Notes under the pieces: generated by a model
The model's input: only the letters and a program-made list of their open reading frames with translations
Database searches by the model: none
Told to the model about the DNA's origin: nothing
Shown here: piece by piece, positions 29,805 to 42,200 of the stretch
Layout of the letters: each line of letters opens with the position of its first letter
Numbering within the stretch: the first letter of the stretch is position 1
Program-made: the position numbers and the translations under genes
From: Coptis chinensis
Lineage: Eukaryota > Streptophyta > Magnoliopsida > Ranunculales > Ranunculaceae
Direction of reading: 5' to 3'
Length of the DNA: 64,000 bases
Assembly (NCBI GenBank): GCA_015680905.1
Contig: JADFTS010000020.1
Coordinates: 124,001-188,000, forward strand

Positions 29805-32800
29805 ATGATGTCGTCGCAAACCCTAGGTGGAAGTTCCCGGTCAGGTCGAATAATAGGGCCGTCACTGGACAAGATAATCAAGAATGTAGCATGGCGAAAA
29901 CATTCCCAGCTCGTTTCCTCTTGTAAATCCGCTCTCGACAAGCTCGAAACCTTAACTGATTCCTCCTCCTCCCACTCTTCTTCCCTTCTCGGCTTCTCTC
30001 GTTCCGATGCCGAATTCGTCCTCCAACCTCTTATCCTCGCTATCGATTCCTCTTCTCTCAAGATCGTCGAACCCGCTCTCGATTGTCTCTTCAGACTCTT
30101 CTCTCTTGGTTTGATCCGCGGAGAGATTGAATCTAATTCTTCTTTAATCGAGTTTAGACTTATTGATTCTGTTTGTAAATGCGGCGGGCTTAATGACGAG
30201 GTAATTGAGCTTGCTTTGCTTAAGCTTTTGATTTCGTCTGTTCGTTCTCCTTCCGTTTTCATTAGAGCTCAGTGTTTGAATCAGATTATTAAGACTTGTT
30301 ATAATGTCTATTTTGGGAGTCAGAGTGGTACTAATCAGATCTGTGCCAAGGCTGTTTTGGCTCAGATTCTCACTATTGTTTTTACCCGGGTCGAGGAGGA
30401 CTCCATGGACGTTAAGCTCCCTAACGTTTCTGTTACTGACTTGTTGGAGTTGTCTGATAAGACTTTGAATGAATCCACTTTGGTTCAGTTTGTTCAGAAT
30501 TTTATTAATGAAGTCATGGAGGGAAGTGAAGGGGTACCTACTATTATCTTGAACCCATTGTCTGTGGAAGTACAGAATGGCAATGTGTCCAATTCCAGCG
30601 AGGATAAAAAAATCGACTTTAATGAAGGGATCACTGAGAGTAAGATTAGGGAAGATGGGTTTCTCTTGTTCAAGAACATGTGCAAGTTATCCATGAAGTT
30701 CTCGGCTCACGATAATCCTGAAGATCCTTATCTCTTGAGGGGAAAAGTTTTGTCCCTGGAGCTTCTTAAGGTCATGATGGAGAATAGTGGTCCAATATGG
30801 CGGACAAATGACAGGCAAGTCTGCTTGCGATAGATAGATACCAACGTATCTACTTTTTCTGTTATTCTGGGATAAACTTTTAGGTTTAATTGAGTCTGTT
30901 TTTAATCACCACAACCTCGACCTTACTAGGCTTTACATGCTCTTTAACTTGTTTTATTATTTCAGATTTCTTGGTGCTATTAAGCAGTACCTCTGCTTAT
31001 CACTGTTGAAGAATAGTGCTTTGTCAGTCATGAGTGTTTTCCAGCTTCTGTGTTCGATTTTGATGAGTTTATTATCCAAGTTTCGATCTGGATTGAAGGC
31101 TGAGGTTGGAATATTCTTTCCTATGCTTGTCCTACGAGTTCTTGAGAACGTTCTTCAGCCTAGTTTTTTACAAAAAATGACAGTTCTCAACTTGTTGGAG
31201 AAGATATCTCAAGACTCTCAAATCGTTATTGACATCTTTGTGAACTATGACTGCAATGTGGATGCACCAAATATTTTTGAGAGGTATCCTCAAGTTTTAT
31301 TTACAACTGAATGCAGGCTTCCAAGCATTATTGGTTTCTTCAATTTGCCTCCTAGTTGGTGGTTTTAGTCGTGGAAGTTATGTAACCGAGTCCCCAACTA
31401 GTCGCCACCCAGCATCGCTGTGCCTATTGCCTCAATTTTTGGCAGAGCTAAAAAGTCCACAATTAATCAGACGATTAGCCCAAAATTTAATGCTCGACGT
31501 AATTGCTAACACTCATTTAAGATTTTTGTATATTTTTTTTCTCCTCACAATATTTAAGGATAAACCGATAAGGTGTTTTTCTCTTTCCTAGTAGCCACAC
31601 GCCCACACATGTTAGAGTCTTAGAGATTGTGGCAGAATTTGTGTTTTGGATTTTTGTTCAATTTGTGTAGATTAGGTCACTTGTGCAGTGCACTATTACA
31701 CTTTCTTAGAAGTGTATCTGATAAAAATTAGATGTGAAACTCTTTTTAATCAACTCAAAGACAACAAACATTCTGGAACTTAAATTAAATAGAAATGCAA
31801 CAAACGTTTGCATTTTTTTTTTTCAATTATTAATTATGTGTAGTATATATTTTAGCTAGGGGAAAGGGAAACAATTTATTTGGTAGAATTACCCGATTAT
31901 TCCCCGACTGACTAGGCCTAGTCGCTCCTGGACCGACTATTGACCGATTTATGGAGTTTAACTGCCCAATATAGCATTGCATTTACACTTGGAATAAGAC
32001 AGATTTGATTCAATTTCTTCTTAGGTGACATCTCACTTCCCCTCCTTTTCCCTCCCTGTATGTGTTTCTTTACCATCGACTGCCATTTTTCTTAAGCACC
32101 TTTTGGTGAAAATGTATTAAAACACTTTTAATTCCATCAGATATATGCAGGACTGTCAATGGCCTTCTAAAGACTGCTTTAGGCCCTCCTTCTGGATCTA
32201 CGACGACATTGTCTCCAGCCCAGGATATGTCATTCCGACATGAATCTGTTAAGTGCTTGGTTGGTATCATAAAGTCAATGGGAGCATGGATGGACCAACA
32301 GTTGCGAATCGGTGATTTGTATCCGCCTAAGAGTCCTGAGGATGATGTGTCAATGGAGAATCAAAGTACGCCTCGTGGAGAAGAAGGAGCCATCTTTGAC
32401 TATGAGCTACACTCTGAAGCAAATTCTGAACATTCAGAAGCTGCTACTCTAGAGCAACGTCGTGCTTTCAAAATAGAATTTCAGGTATGGAATTTGTAAA
32501 AGTTTGGATGTAATAGACTAACAGGATTGTGATGTTATGCTATACTGACTTTCCAGTTCTAAGTATGTGATATGCTCAGTAATAGGATACTGCTGAATGT
32601 CCATATGACCATATTTAATGAGAAACTTTCATGCTACTCCACAATTGTGATCATAGCAATAGTACAATAGTAGTTTTTGATATCATACAATACAGTAGGG
32701 CGGGAGAGAGAGAGGACCTTCCAAATAATACTTTAGTTGATTGCTTATGTGAGGTGCTGGGAGCTGAATTGCATATGATTTTTATGAATGATCTCCGTTC

Positions 32801-35800
32801 GTCCTTGTTGATCTTCCTTACGCCATCTGTCTCATTACTTGATTGTTTCTGCATTCTTTTCGTATTGCTGTAAAGTTTTTTATTTGGGGTTCGGCTCTAT
32901 CTTGCTTTTGGTGGTGAGCGGTGACAGTGTCATGGTTTAAATGCAGAAAGGCATTTCGCTATTCAATCGAAAACCTTCCAAGGGCATCAGCTTTCTCATA
33001 AGTTCGAGGAAAATCGGCGGTTCTCCAGAAGAAGTTGCTTTGTTTCTGAAAGACACTAATGGGCTTAATCAAACCATGATTGGAGATTATTTGGGAGAAA
33101 GGGAAGAATTTTCTTTGAAGGTTATGCATGCATATGTTGATTCATTTAACTTTGAGCAGATGGATTTTGGCGAAGCAATCAGGTTTTTCTTAAGGCGCTT
33201 CCGGTTGCCTGGAGAAGCACAGAAGATTGACCGCATCATGGAAAAGTTTGCTGAGCGATATTGTAAATGCAATCCAAGTTCTTTTAAAAGTGCAGATACT
33301 GCTTATGTTCTTGCCTATTCAGTGATAATGCTCAACACTGATGCACATAACAGCATGGTAAAAGACAAGGTGAGTCTGTTGTTGCATAATTAGTCAGCAT
33401 CTTGGGCAAAGTCACAATTCTCATTCTTGAGCATATTTTTATGAGGAAATTTCTGGGAACCCACTTTTCCTCGATTTCAGATATTGGATTCCCTGATTGA
33501 AGTTAATAAACTACACAATTTCATACGTTCAAGGTATGAATCCTTACACAGTTAATTTCCTGTAGCTAACACTGCTCTCTGTTCATTTTCTCCCTCTAGA
33601 TGTCTAAGGCTGATTTTATTCGTAATAACCGAGGGATAGATGATGGAAAAGATTTGCCGGAAGATTATCTTGGTGACCTATATGATCACATAGTGAAAAA
33701 TGAAATCAAGATAAAGGACGATTCTACTGCCTCTCAGAGCAAGCAGGCTAACAGTTTGAATAAGCTATTGGGGCTAGAAGGAATTCTCAATCTAGTCACC
33801 TGGAAGCAAGCAGAAGAAAAACCTTTAGGTGCAGATGGTGTTCTCATTAAGCATATCCAGGAACAGTTTCGAGCGAAGGCAGGAAAATCAGAGTAAGTCA
33901 CGTAATAAATGTTTCAGTGTTTTGGAAATGATCCACGTGGAGTGGGTGAGTACCTAGTTATCTCGTTCTTCTGATTCTTTGACAGTGTGCATTCTCTATG
34001 ATATTGCAGGTCTATCTATTATCGTGTTGCAGATGCAGCAATATTAAGGTTTATGGTGGAGGTTTGCTGGGCTCCAATGCTAGCTGCATTCAGTATGACT
34101 ATTGATCAGAGTGATGATAAGGTAGCCACATTTCAATGCTTACTAGGGTTCCGACATGCTGTGCATGTCACTGCAGTGATGGGAATGCAGACACAGCGGG
34201 ATGCTTTTGTAACTACTGTAGCGAAATTCACATACCTTCATAATGCTGCAGATATGAAACAAAAGAATGTTGATGCCATGAAGGTACACATTTACACATG
34301 CATTTGATAGGATTTTTCTTGTACATCTTTACAGTTTCAGCAGAGGAAGACCTCTTTATTTCATTATGGTAAAGATGTACCTGTTGAACATGCTTTAGCG
34401 TAGTTGTTTTTAAAGTGTTTGCTTCCTGTCCTCCTACTTGTGTCCACCATCAATGGAACTCTTTGGCTACCTCTTTTTTCTTTCTTTCTGTGTGTCTGTC
34501 TCTCCCTAATGGTTAGCTTACACTAGCTACATATTTTTTCTTTCTTTGAGATTCTTGATTCCCTGTTTTGGAACTCTTTGACTAATAGGCTTTGTTATAC
34601 AGAAAGAGTTCAGCATGTCGGATAAGCATTGTTTTCTTCCTTAGATACCATATCTAAAAGATGGTTTACTACATATGTCCTCTTTACAGGCAATTATCTC
34701 GATCGCCATCGAAGATGGTAATTACCTTCAGGAAGCTTGGGAGCACATTCTGATGTGTCTATCTCGATTTGAACACTTGCAACTATTAGGAGAAGGTGTA
34801 CCTTCTGATGCATCCTTTTTCACAGGACATCAATCTGAAGCAGAGGACAAACAGAAATCCTCTGGTTTTCCATCCTTGAAGAAGAAAGGGAATGCTCTTC
34901 AGAATCCAGCTGTAATGGCTGTAGTTCGAGGGGGTTCATATGATAGCACTACTGTTGGAGCTCATACCTCAGGGCTAGTAACTCCAGAACAGGTTAATAG
35001 TTTTATTTCCAACTTGAATCTGCTTGACCAGATTGGAAGTTTTGAGCTCAGCCACATCTATGGTCATAGCCCGAGACTGAACAGCGAGGCAATAGTAGCT
35101 TTTGTTAAGGCCCTATGCAAAGTTTCCATGTTAGAATTGCAGTCTCCAACAGATCCTCGCGTTTTTAGCCTCACAAAAATTGTTGAAATAGCGTATGATC
35201 CTTGCTTTTTCCTTTTCCTTTCGTTTATTTTAAATTCTTTCTACTGTCTGTCCTGGATATCTTTTTATCTTCAGAATTAGTGCATGTTTAGGAAACCGAC
35301 TAATAGTGGTAGTCGGTTGTGGAGATTTTTAAATTTTGAACCAAATTAAACTTGATTAATTTTGTAGTTTGGTCCTTTTTATTGCCACATTAGGCTGTTA
35401 TGATCCTTGTTTGTATGGAAAATGATGAATTCATAAGACATCATAAAGCAACCTTAGTTTAGTTTTAATAAAGGATCTGATGTTAATATGTAATGGAGAC
35501 TTTGATGTTATATTACCAAGAGAGAAGATACATAAGGCTTGAGGCTCTTTGACATGAAAATTTATTGGTAACGATTATTTAAAATAATTGTTATTAGATA
35601 TGTTGATATAAGAAGCTCTTGCAAAGATTTTCAAATGACAATTATGGTTGAAGACAAACTTTGAGAAGAAAAAGATCATCTGTTGTAGGCATGTGATATG
35701 TCCTGCGTACCAAACGTGGAAGCAATTATAAAGTTTCATCTACTTGTGGGTTGTGCAAGAGCCACACATGTCCCCCACAGGTTATTTGCACTATTTGAAT

Positions 35801-38800
35801 CTGCAGTGTCACATATTGGATAATCACTAGTATAGTTGAAAGTGACCTGGGGACATCAAGATGCTGAGAAAGTATTCTGACCTTCTATTTGTATCAACAG
35901 GCATTACAACATGAACCGCATCAGATTGGTGTGGTCTCGCATATGGAATGTCCTTTCCGATTTCTTTGTGTCAGTGGGACTATCAGAAAATCTCTCAGTA
36001 GCAATATTTGTAATGGATTCATTGAGGCAGCTATCAATGAAATTCTTGGAGCGTGAGGAACTGGCAAACTACAACTTTCAGAATGAGTTTCTCAGACCTT
36101 TCGTGATTGTTATGAAGAAAAGCAGCTCTGCTGAAATAAGAGAGTTGATTGTTCGCTGTGTCTCACAGATGGTCCTCAGCCGTGTCAGTAATGTGAAATC
36201 TGGGTGGAAAAGTGTTTTTATGGTAGGTTGAGAATTTTTTAAACCTAAATAGCAGTGGTGGCATAGTCATCAACTTGCATAAGCTTATGAGTTATTCATG
36301 TGATTTACTTTGGAAAATGGTTAAATTATACGGTATTGAGAAATGTGAAATAGACTGCGTTGGAGAGCTGTAAATAGTCTGTGCACTGAATTTCTCCATG
36401 CACTGGTTGAACTTCACGTAAGTCTAATCATTATAATGATAATAATCTTTTGAGGTTGACTCTGGTGGCCCAGCCATTGAACTTTATAACCATGAAGATT
36501 GATCTTGCGACTTAGCTTAGGAAACTGTTGATTTGTGGGTAACTGGGTATTGTTCTAGTTACGTAACAAATTCGGAAGCTTGATTTCATTTGGGAATTGT
36601 AAATTAAAGGCACACTGTTTCTTTTTTCACTTGTTGGTTTTAGTTAGCCGATAGTTGTCATGATTGTCGTCATTTCACCCATTTGAATTACCAGGAACTT
36701 CTGCGAAAACCGCGCCAGGTCTTGTCACATAAATCTAGCCTAGACAGTTTACTTCTGAAGTTCTGAGTCAGTACATTCAAGTTGAGGTTTGCACACACTC
36801 ACACCCAAAGTCAAGAAGTTCAGAGGCATGCACTTTTGTGGTTTACATAATAATATCTTTAATTTCCAAATGGTGTTTATAGAATAGAATTATTTATCTC
36901 TCCCCTAAGTTGCTTTTGTTTTCGTTATCTTGATGTGGTTAAAGAATTGGGCAAAGATGATACGTCCTCTAACATAATGTTCTTATCCTAGGTTTTTACC
37001 ATTGCTGCTTCTGATGAACGCAAGAATATTGTGTTATTGGGTTTTGAGACAATGGAAAAAATAGTTCGAGATTATTTCCCCTACATAACTGAAACAGAGA
37101 ATGCAACCTTCACTGACTGTGTTAGATGCCTTATCACCTTCACAAATAGCAGATTTAACAGTGACGTTAGCCTCAACGCTATTGCATTTCTCCGGTTTTG
37201 TGCCTTCAAACTTGCGGACGGTGGCTATGAGAAGAGCAAGGAAGGTGATTCATCTGTCGGAGCGGTAAATGATGACGCTGTAGAGGGACAGACTTTCACT
37301 GATAAAGATGATCATGTATACTATTGGGTTCCTTTGCTCACAGGTAACTAGTTCCAAACTTTACTTCCAAGATATTAGATAAAGGACTGCTTTCCTGGTA
37401 CTTTAGAGACGTGTCAAAGAAACAAGTGAATACAATTGATCATGTGCCTACTTCTAACAAGGGCTCTAAGAAAATGGTATTTTAATAGTCTAAATTTGAT
37501 TCTAAGAAACTGCCAATGTTAGAGAAAGGAATGCTTTCCCAGTTTTCCTCCCCCTCGCAAAAAAAAAGACAAAAACAGGTACTATCTAAAGAGAGTTCAA
37601 ATGCGTCAGTATCAGCGTCATGTGCCCATGACTGAATCACTAAACATTTTCTCTTTTCCAAGCATGAAGCTAACGGCCAGAATGCGAGTTTCTTGCTTGT
37701 TTACGACACTGATATATGACTGCTCCTTAATCCTTATTGCCTAGCCAAGAATATGCCTTAGCTTTTGTCATATCTATTACTACGGAAGATTGATTGCATT
37801 GCTATATTTGATCTCATATGCATTTCAGGTTTGTCAAAACTGACATCTGATCCCAGGCCAGCCATTAGAAAGAGTGCTCTGGAAGTACTTTTTAACATTC
37901 TTAAGGATCATGGGCATCTTTTCTCGCGTGTCTTCTGGATGGGAGTTTTCAATTCTGTTGTTTTTCCCATATTCAGTAGCACCTGGGACATGCAAGAGGC
38001 AAAATATGTGAATGATTGTAAGTCTTCACAAGAATCCAAATCCAGACAGTTCCCAGGAAACACATGGACTTCAGAAACTAGTTCCGTTGCATCACAGTGT
38101 TTGGTGGACCTGTTTGTTAATTTCTTTGATGTGGTGCGGTCTCAGCTATCAGGTGTTATATCAGTACTCACAGGTTTCATAAGCCAGCCCGGTCAGAGTC
38201 CTGCCAGCATTGGGGTTGCTGCATTGGTGCGTTTGACTGGTGATTTGGGTGGCAAGCTTTCGGAAGACGAATGGGGTGTTATCTTTATGGCCTTGAAAGA
38301 CGCAGCTTTGTCAACCCTTCCTGCTTTCCTAAAGGTAGTGAGAACCATGGATAACATCGAGGTACCTGATATTGCTGAAGTCTCAGATTCAGAATTATTT
38401 CTGGACAATGGATTCACCAATGATGACATTGAAGATGACAGTCTACAAGCTGCAGCTTACGTAGTTTCTAGAATGAAGGGTCATATAGCTGTGCAGTTAC
38501 TGATAATACAGGTCTCTTCTCTCTCTCTCTCTCTCTATGTATGTGTGGTGTCTCCATGTATCTCTTTGTTAGAAAATCTAATACTAATTGCCCGATTCCT
38601 TGTGATATAAATATATAGGTGAGACTTGATAGTTCCCATGGCCCTATGGGTTTTGTGATCTAGATCTAAGGGAAAATGTGTAATATACTAAAAAATGAAT
38701 CATAAAGACAAGTTGAAAAGTTCTGTGGTTTTCACCAACAACGATGAATCTATGTTTACTCCAATTATCAATTACCTACACATTTGATCAAAACACTACA

Positions 38801-39488
38801 CATTTGATTTTGAATGAGCAATACTAAATACATTATATAATATATATATATTTTTTATTTTTTTATGCTGCAGGTCATAAGTGAACTATACAAGACCCAC
38901 CGGCAATTGCTATCTGCAGCAAACATCGCAATGCTTCTAGAAATTTTTTTGTCTGTTGCATCTCATTCTCACGAACTGAACTCTGAAACTGCCCTTCAGC
39001 TGAAGCTGCAGAAAGTTTGTGCTGTCCTGGAAGTTTCAGATCCTCCTGTTGTTCACTTTGAGAATGAATCTTACCAGAATTACCTCACCTTCCTGCAAAC
39101 TCTACTCTTAGATAATGTGCCTCTTTCCAAAGAGATGAATATAGAACCTCTGCTGGTGGACGCATGTGAAAAAGTTATACAGATATACCTGAAGTGTGCA
39201 GGCCGACAGCCCTCGGAGCATGACTCTCATAAGCAGCCGCCTGTGTTACACTGGATACTTCCACTTGGTTCAGCAAAGAAGGAAGAATTGGCAGCAAGGA
39301 CTTCTTTAGTTTTGTTGGCATTGCGCACATTGTGCACTTTGGATAGGAATTCTTTTAGAACGTATGTGGCTCGTTTTTTCCCATTGCTGGTGGACCTTGT
39401 GAGAAGTGAGCACAGCTCTAATGAAGTGCAGCGCGTGCTAAGTGACATTTTCCAGGTATATATTGGGCCAATAGTATTGCGATTATAA
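29805..39488 (+). CDS. BIG5: BIG-type ARF guanine-nucleotide exchange factor
   Basis: BIG proteins activate ARF GTPases at the trans-Golgi/early endosome; BIG5 (MIN7/BEN1) acts in endosomal sorting, auxin-carrier recycling and immunity. Eleven exons join in phase: 29805-30814, 30966-31283, 32151-32484, 32947-33369, 33600-33892, 34010-34283, 34690-35192, 35901-36222, 36992-37343, 37829-38511 and 38874-39488, giving 1708 residues. The N-terminus ([24 protein letters not shown] by pieces) and later blocks match my recollection of BIG5 rather than BIG1-4. The Sec7 domain is at about residues 556-750, with the glutamate finger in [20 protein letters not shown] and the motif [12 protein letters not shown]. 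Intron 1 begins GC (GACAG|GCAAGT). Intron 2 begins GTATCCTC, close to the U12 donor. The second Met (29808) could also start translation. Confidence 0.95.
38512..38537. repeat. (CT)n microsatellite
   Basis: A short TCTCTC run immediately after the exon 10 donor of BIG5. Confidence 0.8.
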
Positions 39489-40530
39489 TTTTTCATGTAA
39501 GGTTTGTCCCGCCGTTTTGATCTCTATGCTGGCTGGGGCAGAAAATATCCCTTCTGTACTGTTTGTAGATTAGAGCTAATGTACAGACGATAGAGCAGTA
39601 TATACTGAAATTATTTTTGGCATTCTTTTAGGATTGCATCTCAAGATCCCTGGTTAGTGTGTAATTGACGTGAAAACGACGCAAGTGAGAAATTTAAGGA
39701 GAACAACCAGAATGGTCCCATCCGTTTCTTGCCAAAAAAAAAAAATACGCCAGAAGTAAGATTTTTTTTTTTTTTTTTATAGATAAAAGTGTTAATCAAA
39801 CTAATGCACTTTTGTTAATCACTAATGCACTTTTGTTAAGCACTACTCTCTCTCTCTCTCAATAAATACGCATGCGTTTTCTTGCAACTAGAAATAGAAG
39901 TTGTATGAAGCATAGTACAAAATATCCCGATATATTGTGATATTTGGGGATATCTATCTATATTTCAGAAAAATATATTTAAATATTACGATATGTTTAG
40001 AGATATATACGACTGCAAATATCAGTTATATTTTGATAATATTTGTGATATTTAGAGATATTTTGTGATATTTGGTGATATTTGGTGATATATAATAATT
40101 TTATTTAATATTTACAATTATATTTCAAATAAATATAAATAATGTATTATGATATATCAACAAATATCTATAATATTTACGATATTTGTCGATATTTTAG
40201 ATATATCTACGATATTTGTATGTGAAACAATATCAAATATCCCCAAAAAGTGAAAAGATATGTATCAAATATCAAATATTTACAATATCGTGGATATGTA
40301 TCTCCACGATACATATCCATAAATTGAATATCGATAAATATCCATATCCTGATATTTTGTATTATGGTATGAAGAACCGAGGTGACTCTGTAGAAGTGTT
40401 TGTGCTAATTCAAGCACTAAACCCAAACCCCTTGATAGTTCCAAAAAAAGTAACAGTTGTTTTTGGTCAACAAAGAAAAAGAGACTTGGGGCCATATCTT
40501 TTGATTTTGCGATGTTGCGGGCTTTGGACG
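39489..40530. other. Intergenic AT-rich DNA with GATATT repeats
   Basis: This region lies downstream of BIG5. From about 39930 to 40370 it is dominated by variants of GATATTT(G/A)TGATATTT, a low-complexity pseudo-tandem stretch. A T-run at about 39760 and a (CT)n at 39845-39861 also occur. The ORFs here are composed of these repeats. Confidence 0.6.
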
Positions 40531-40536
40531 ACTATC

Positions 40537-40569
40537 CGGGCTTGGGCTTGGGCTTGGGCTTGGGCTTCT
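40537..40569. repeat. (GGGCTT)5 tract, site II-like TGGGCT repeats
   Basis: Five consecutive copies of the hexamer GGGCTT give repeated TGGGCT. TGGGCY is the 'site II' promoter element of many plant ribosomal-protein and snoRNA genes. It lies about 90 bp upstream of the TATA-like box at 40657. It may simply be a hexamer microsatellite. Confidence 0.6.
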
Positions 40570-40656
40570 AAAGCTATTTTTCGTTATTATAAATTTAATC
40601 CTAAAGGTGGACAGCTGGACAAGTAGTGTGGCTTATTTCCCACGCTACTCGCTGGC

Positions 40657-40666
40657 TATAAAAATA
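40657..40666 (+). promoter_or_regulatory. TATA-like box of a possible non-coding transcript
   Basis: The string CTATAAAAATATG lies downstream of the TGGGCT tract and upstream of a 3.7-kb stretch without a convincing coding frame. Transcription in the plus direction would start near 40690. The inference rests only on this arrangement. Confidence 0.3.
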
Positions 40667-41029
40667 TGACACACACTGCAAAGGAAGGATTGTGAGATGA
40701 GAAACAAGGTATGGTATAAATTATTCTTGTATTATTAGTATTATTAGTAGAGTGAAAAGACAAAGCACAATCAGTTTCCTTTGATCCTTGATTTATTTAG
40801 GGATTCATACAGCATTAGTGACCATGGAAACAATTACATGGAGCATTCTGTATATTATATCAGCTCAGCTTCTTCAAACCATTCACTATATTATGTTGAA
40901 TCCTTGTTCTGGGATCTATCCACATGTTTTTATCTTTCCTATTACACTCTGAACTCATTTATCTAAGTTTTTTTCTTGATTATCCAAATAACACTGTTTA
41001 CCATGTTTTCATGCACAATTGCACATCAT

Positions 41030-42200
41030 ACTTAGGCAATGAGAGTTCATCTCATGTCATTCTATATTGTGTTTGGAAGCATGTTCAGAAAGTAGTTTGC
41101 ACAAGATTTTATGAAAATTGATGTATGTAAATTTTTACTTGATTTAAGTTTTTTTTGTTAATTTTATTTCCATTTTGTTTTCTTGTACATTATACATAAG
41201 CGATGAGGACATTACTGTCATGTCTGAGGGTTTGTCTAATCTGTGCTTCCTGATGGATCATCGTACGTCTCTGTAGACTGTGCTTGAAAAGCATGTTTTT
41301 AAAAGAATTTCTTCAGAATAATGGATACATTTATGTAAGTTTTAAATTGTGGTTTTGTCTCATTTTCCCCCTGTTGAGCCTGTATTATTGTGCTTCCTAC
41401 ATAGACGATGAGATTATCAGTGAGTTTGAGGGATCATCTTACGTCTTTGTAGATTGTGTATGATAGCATGTTGAGAAAATTAATTTTGTTGCCAAGTTAC
41501 ATTATTTCAAAATTTTATTTGACTTATTTATTCTTCTTTTTTGAGTGTGGTCTCTGACATTGTACATAGATGATGGGTGTCATCTGAAACTGTGTTTCGT
41601 GAGGGATCATCGTACCACAGTAGTTAAAGGCTTAAAGGGGGTGATATCACATCTTTCTGTTAGTGCTTGAAGACTTGCTCAAACCAGAAAGAAAATGATA
41701 GAGTTTAAATTGAATAATCTGATATTGTTTTTACTTTATTCCGTTGAGTACGTTGTCATATGCTCATCATATACATGATAGTTATCATTAATGCGTCTAG
41801 CTGCTCGAGGGATCATACTGTGCTTGATCGCATATTCAGAAAAATAAGTTTTATTTACATTTTGTATCTGAATTTTAATATGTGACTCTCTGAGGGATCA
41901 TGGTTTCATGCGCAATAAGAATTTCATCAGTTTTGAGCATATGGGGTCAGCTAGGAGAGATGCTGCCTGAGGGATCATTTCACATCTCTGTAAATAGTGC
42001 TTGATTTTCTTTATGCTACATTCATTTCATTTGCTCATGGTCTCATCCACAATGTATGTTGACGATGAAAATCTTTAGTTTTGACATGTGGGATCAGCCG
42101 ATCAGCTGTGTGATCCCTAGGATCTAGCGTCTCAGTAGATTGTGCTTGAGTGGTCACCTCACCCTTAGATGGTGCTTGATGGCATGTTAGAGGCTCTTAA
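41030..42200 (+). repeat. Set of degenerate repeats with TGAGGGATCATC core
   Basis: About seven diverged units start near 41035, 41196, 41399, 41567, 41772, 41937 and 42055. Most show, in order, a CGATGAG- or ATGATG-like string, then TGAGGGATCATC, then TACGTCTCTGTAGA, then TGTGCTTGA and GCATGTT(C)AGAAAA, although no unit has all parts perfect. Spacing alternates roughly between 165 and 205 bp for the first units, which suggests an older dimer. No frame is kept between units. I do not recognise the family. The CGATGA and CTGA strings recall C and D boxes, but their spacing does not fit ordinary C/D snoRNAs. Confidence 0.55.

Noticed and set aside
29795..30262. 155-codon minus-strand ORF
   Set aside because: It is the antisense of BIG5 exon 1; its Ser/Glu/Arg-rich translation is the mirror of the Ser-rich coding sequence.
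33481..33533. Possible extra exon in BIG5 between two splice-like sites
   Set aside because: Exons 4 and 5 join in phase (KDK|MSK) as in the family without it, and its 53 nt would shift the frame.
35294..35318. Short inverted repeat AACCGACTA...TAGTCGGTT in a BIG5 intron
   Set aside because: It is too short and isolated to call an element or structured RNA.
40216..40626. 136-codon plus-strand ORF
   Set aside because: It is made of GATATT repeats and the GGGCTT tract (AWAWAWAWA translation), with no sign of coding selection.
41196..42200. C/D snoRNA cluster
   Set aside because: CGATGA and CTGA strings recur, but their spacing (often about 30 nt), the imperfect C box and the lack of terminal stems do not fit; kept only as a hypothesis to test.
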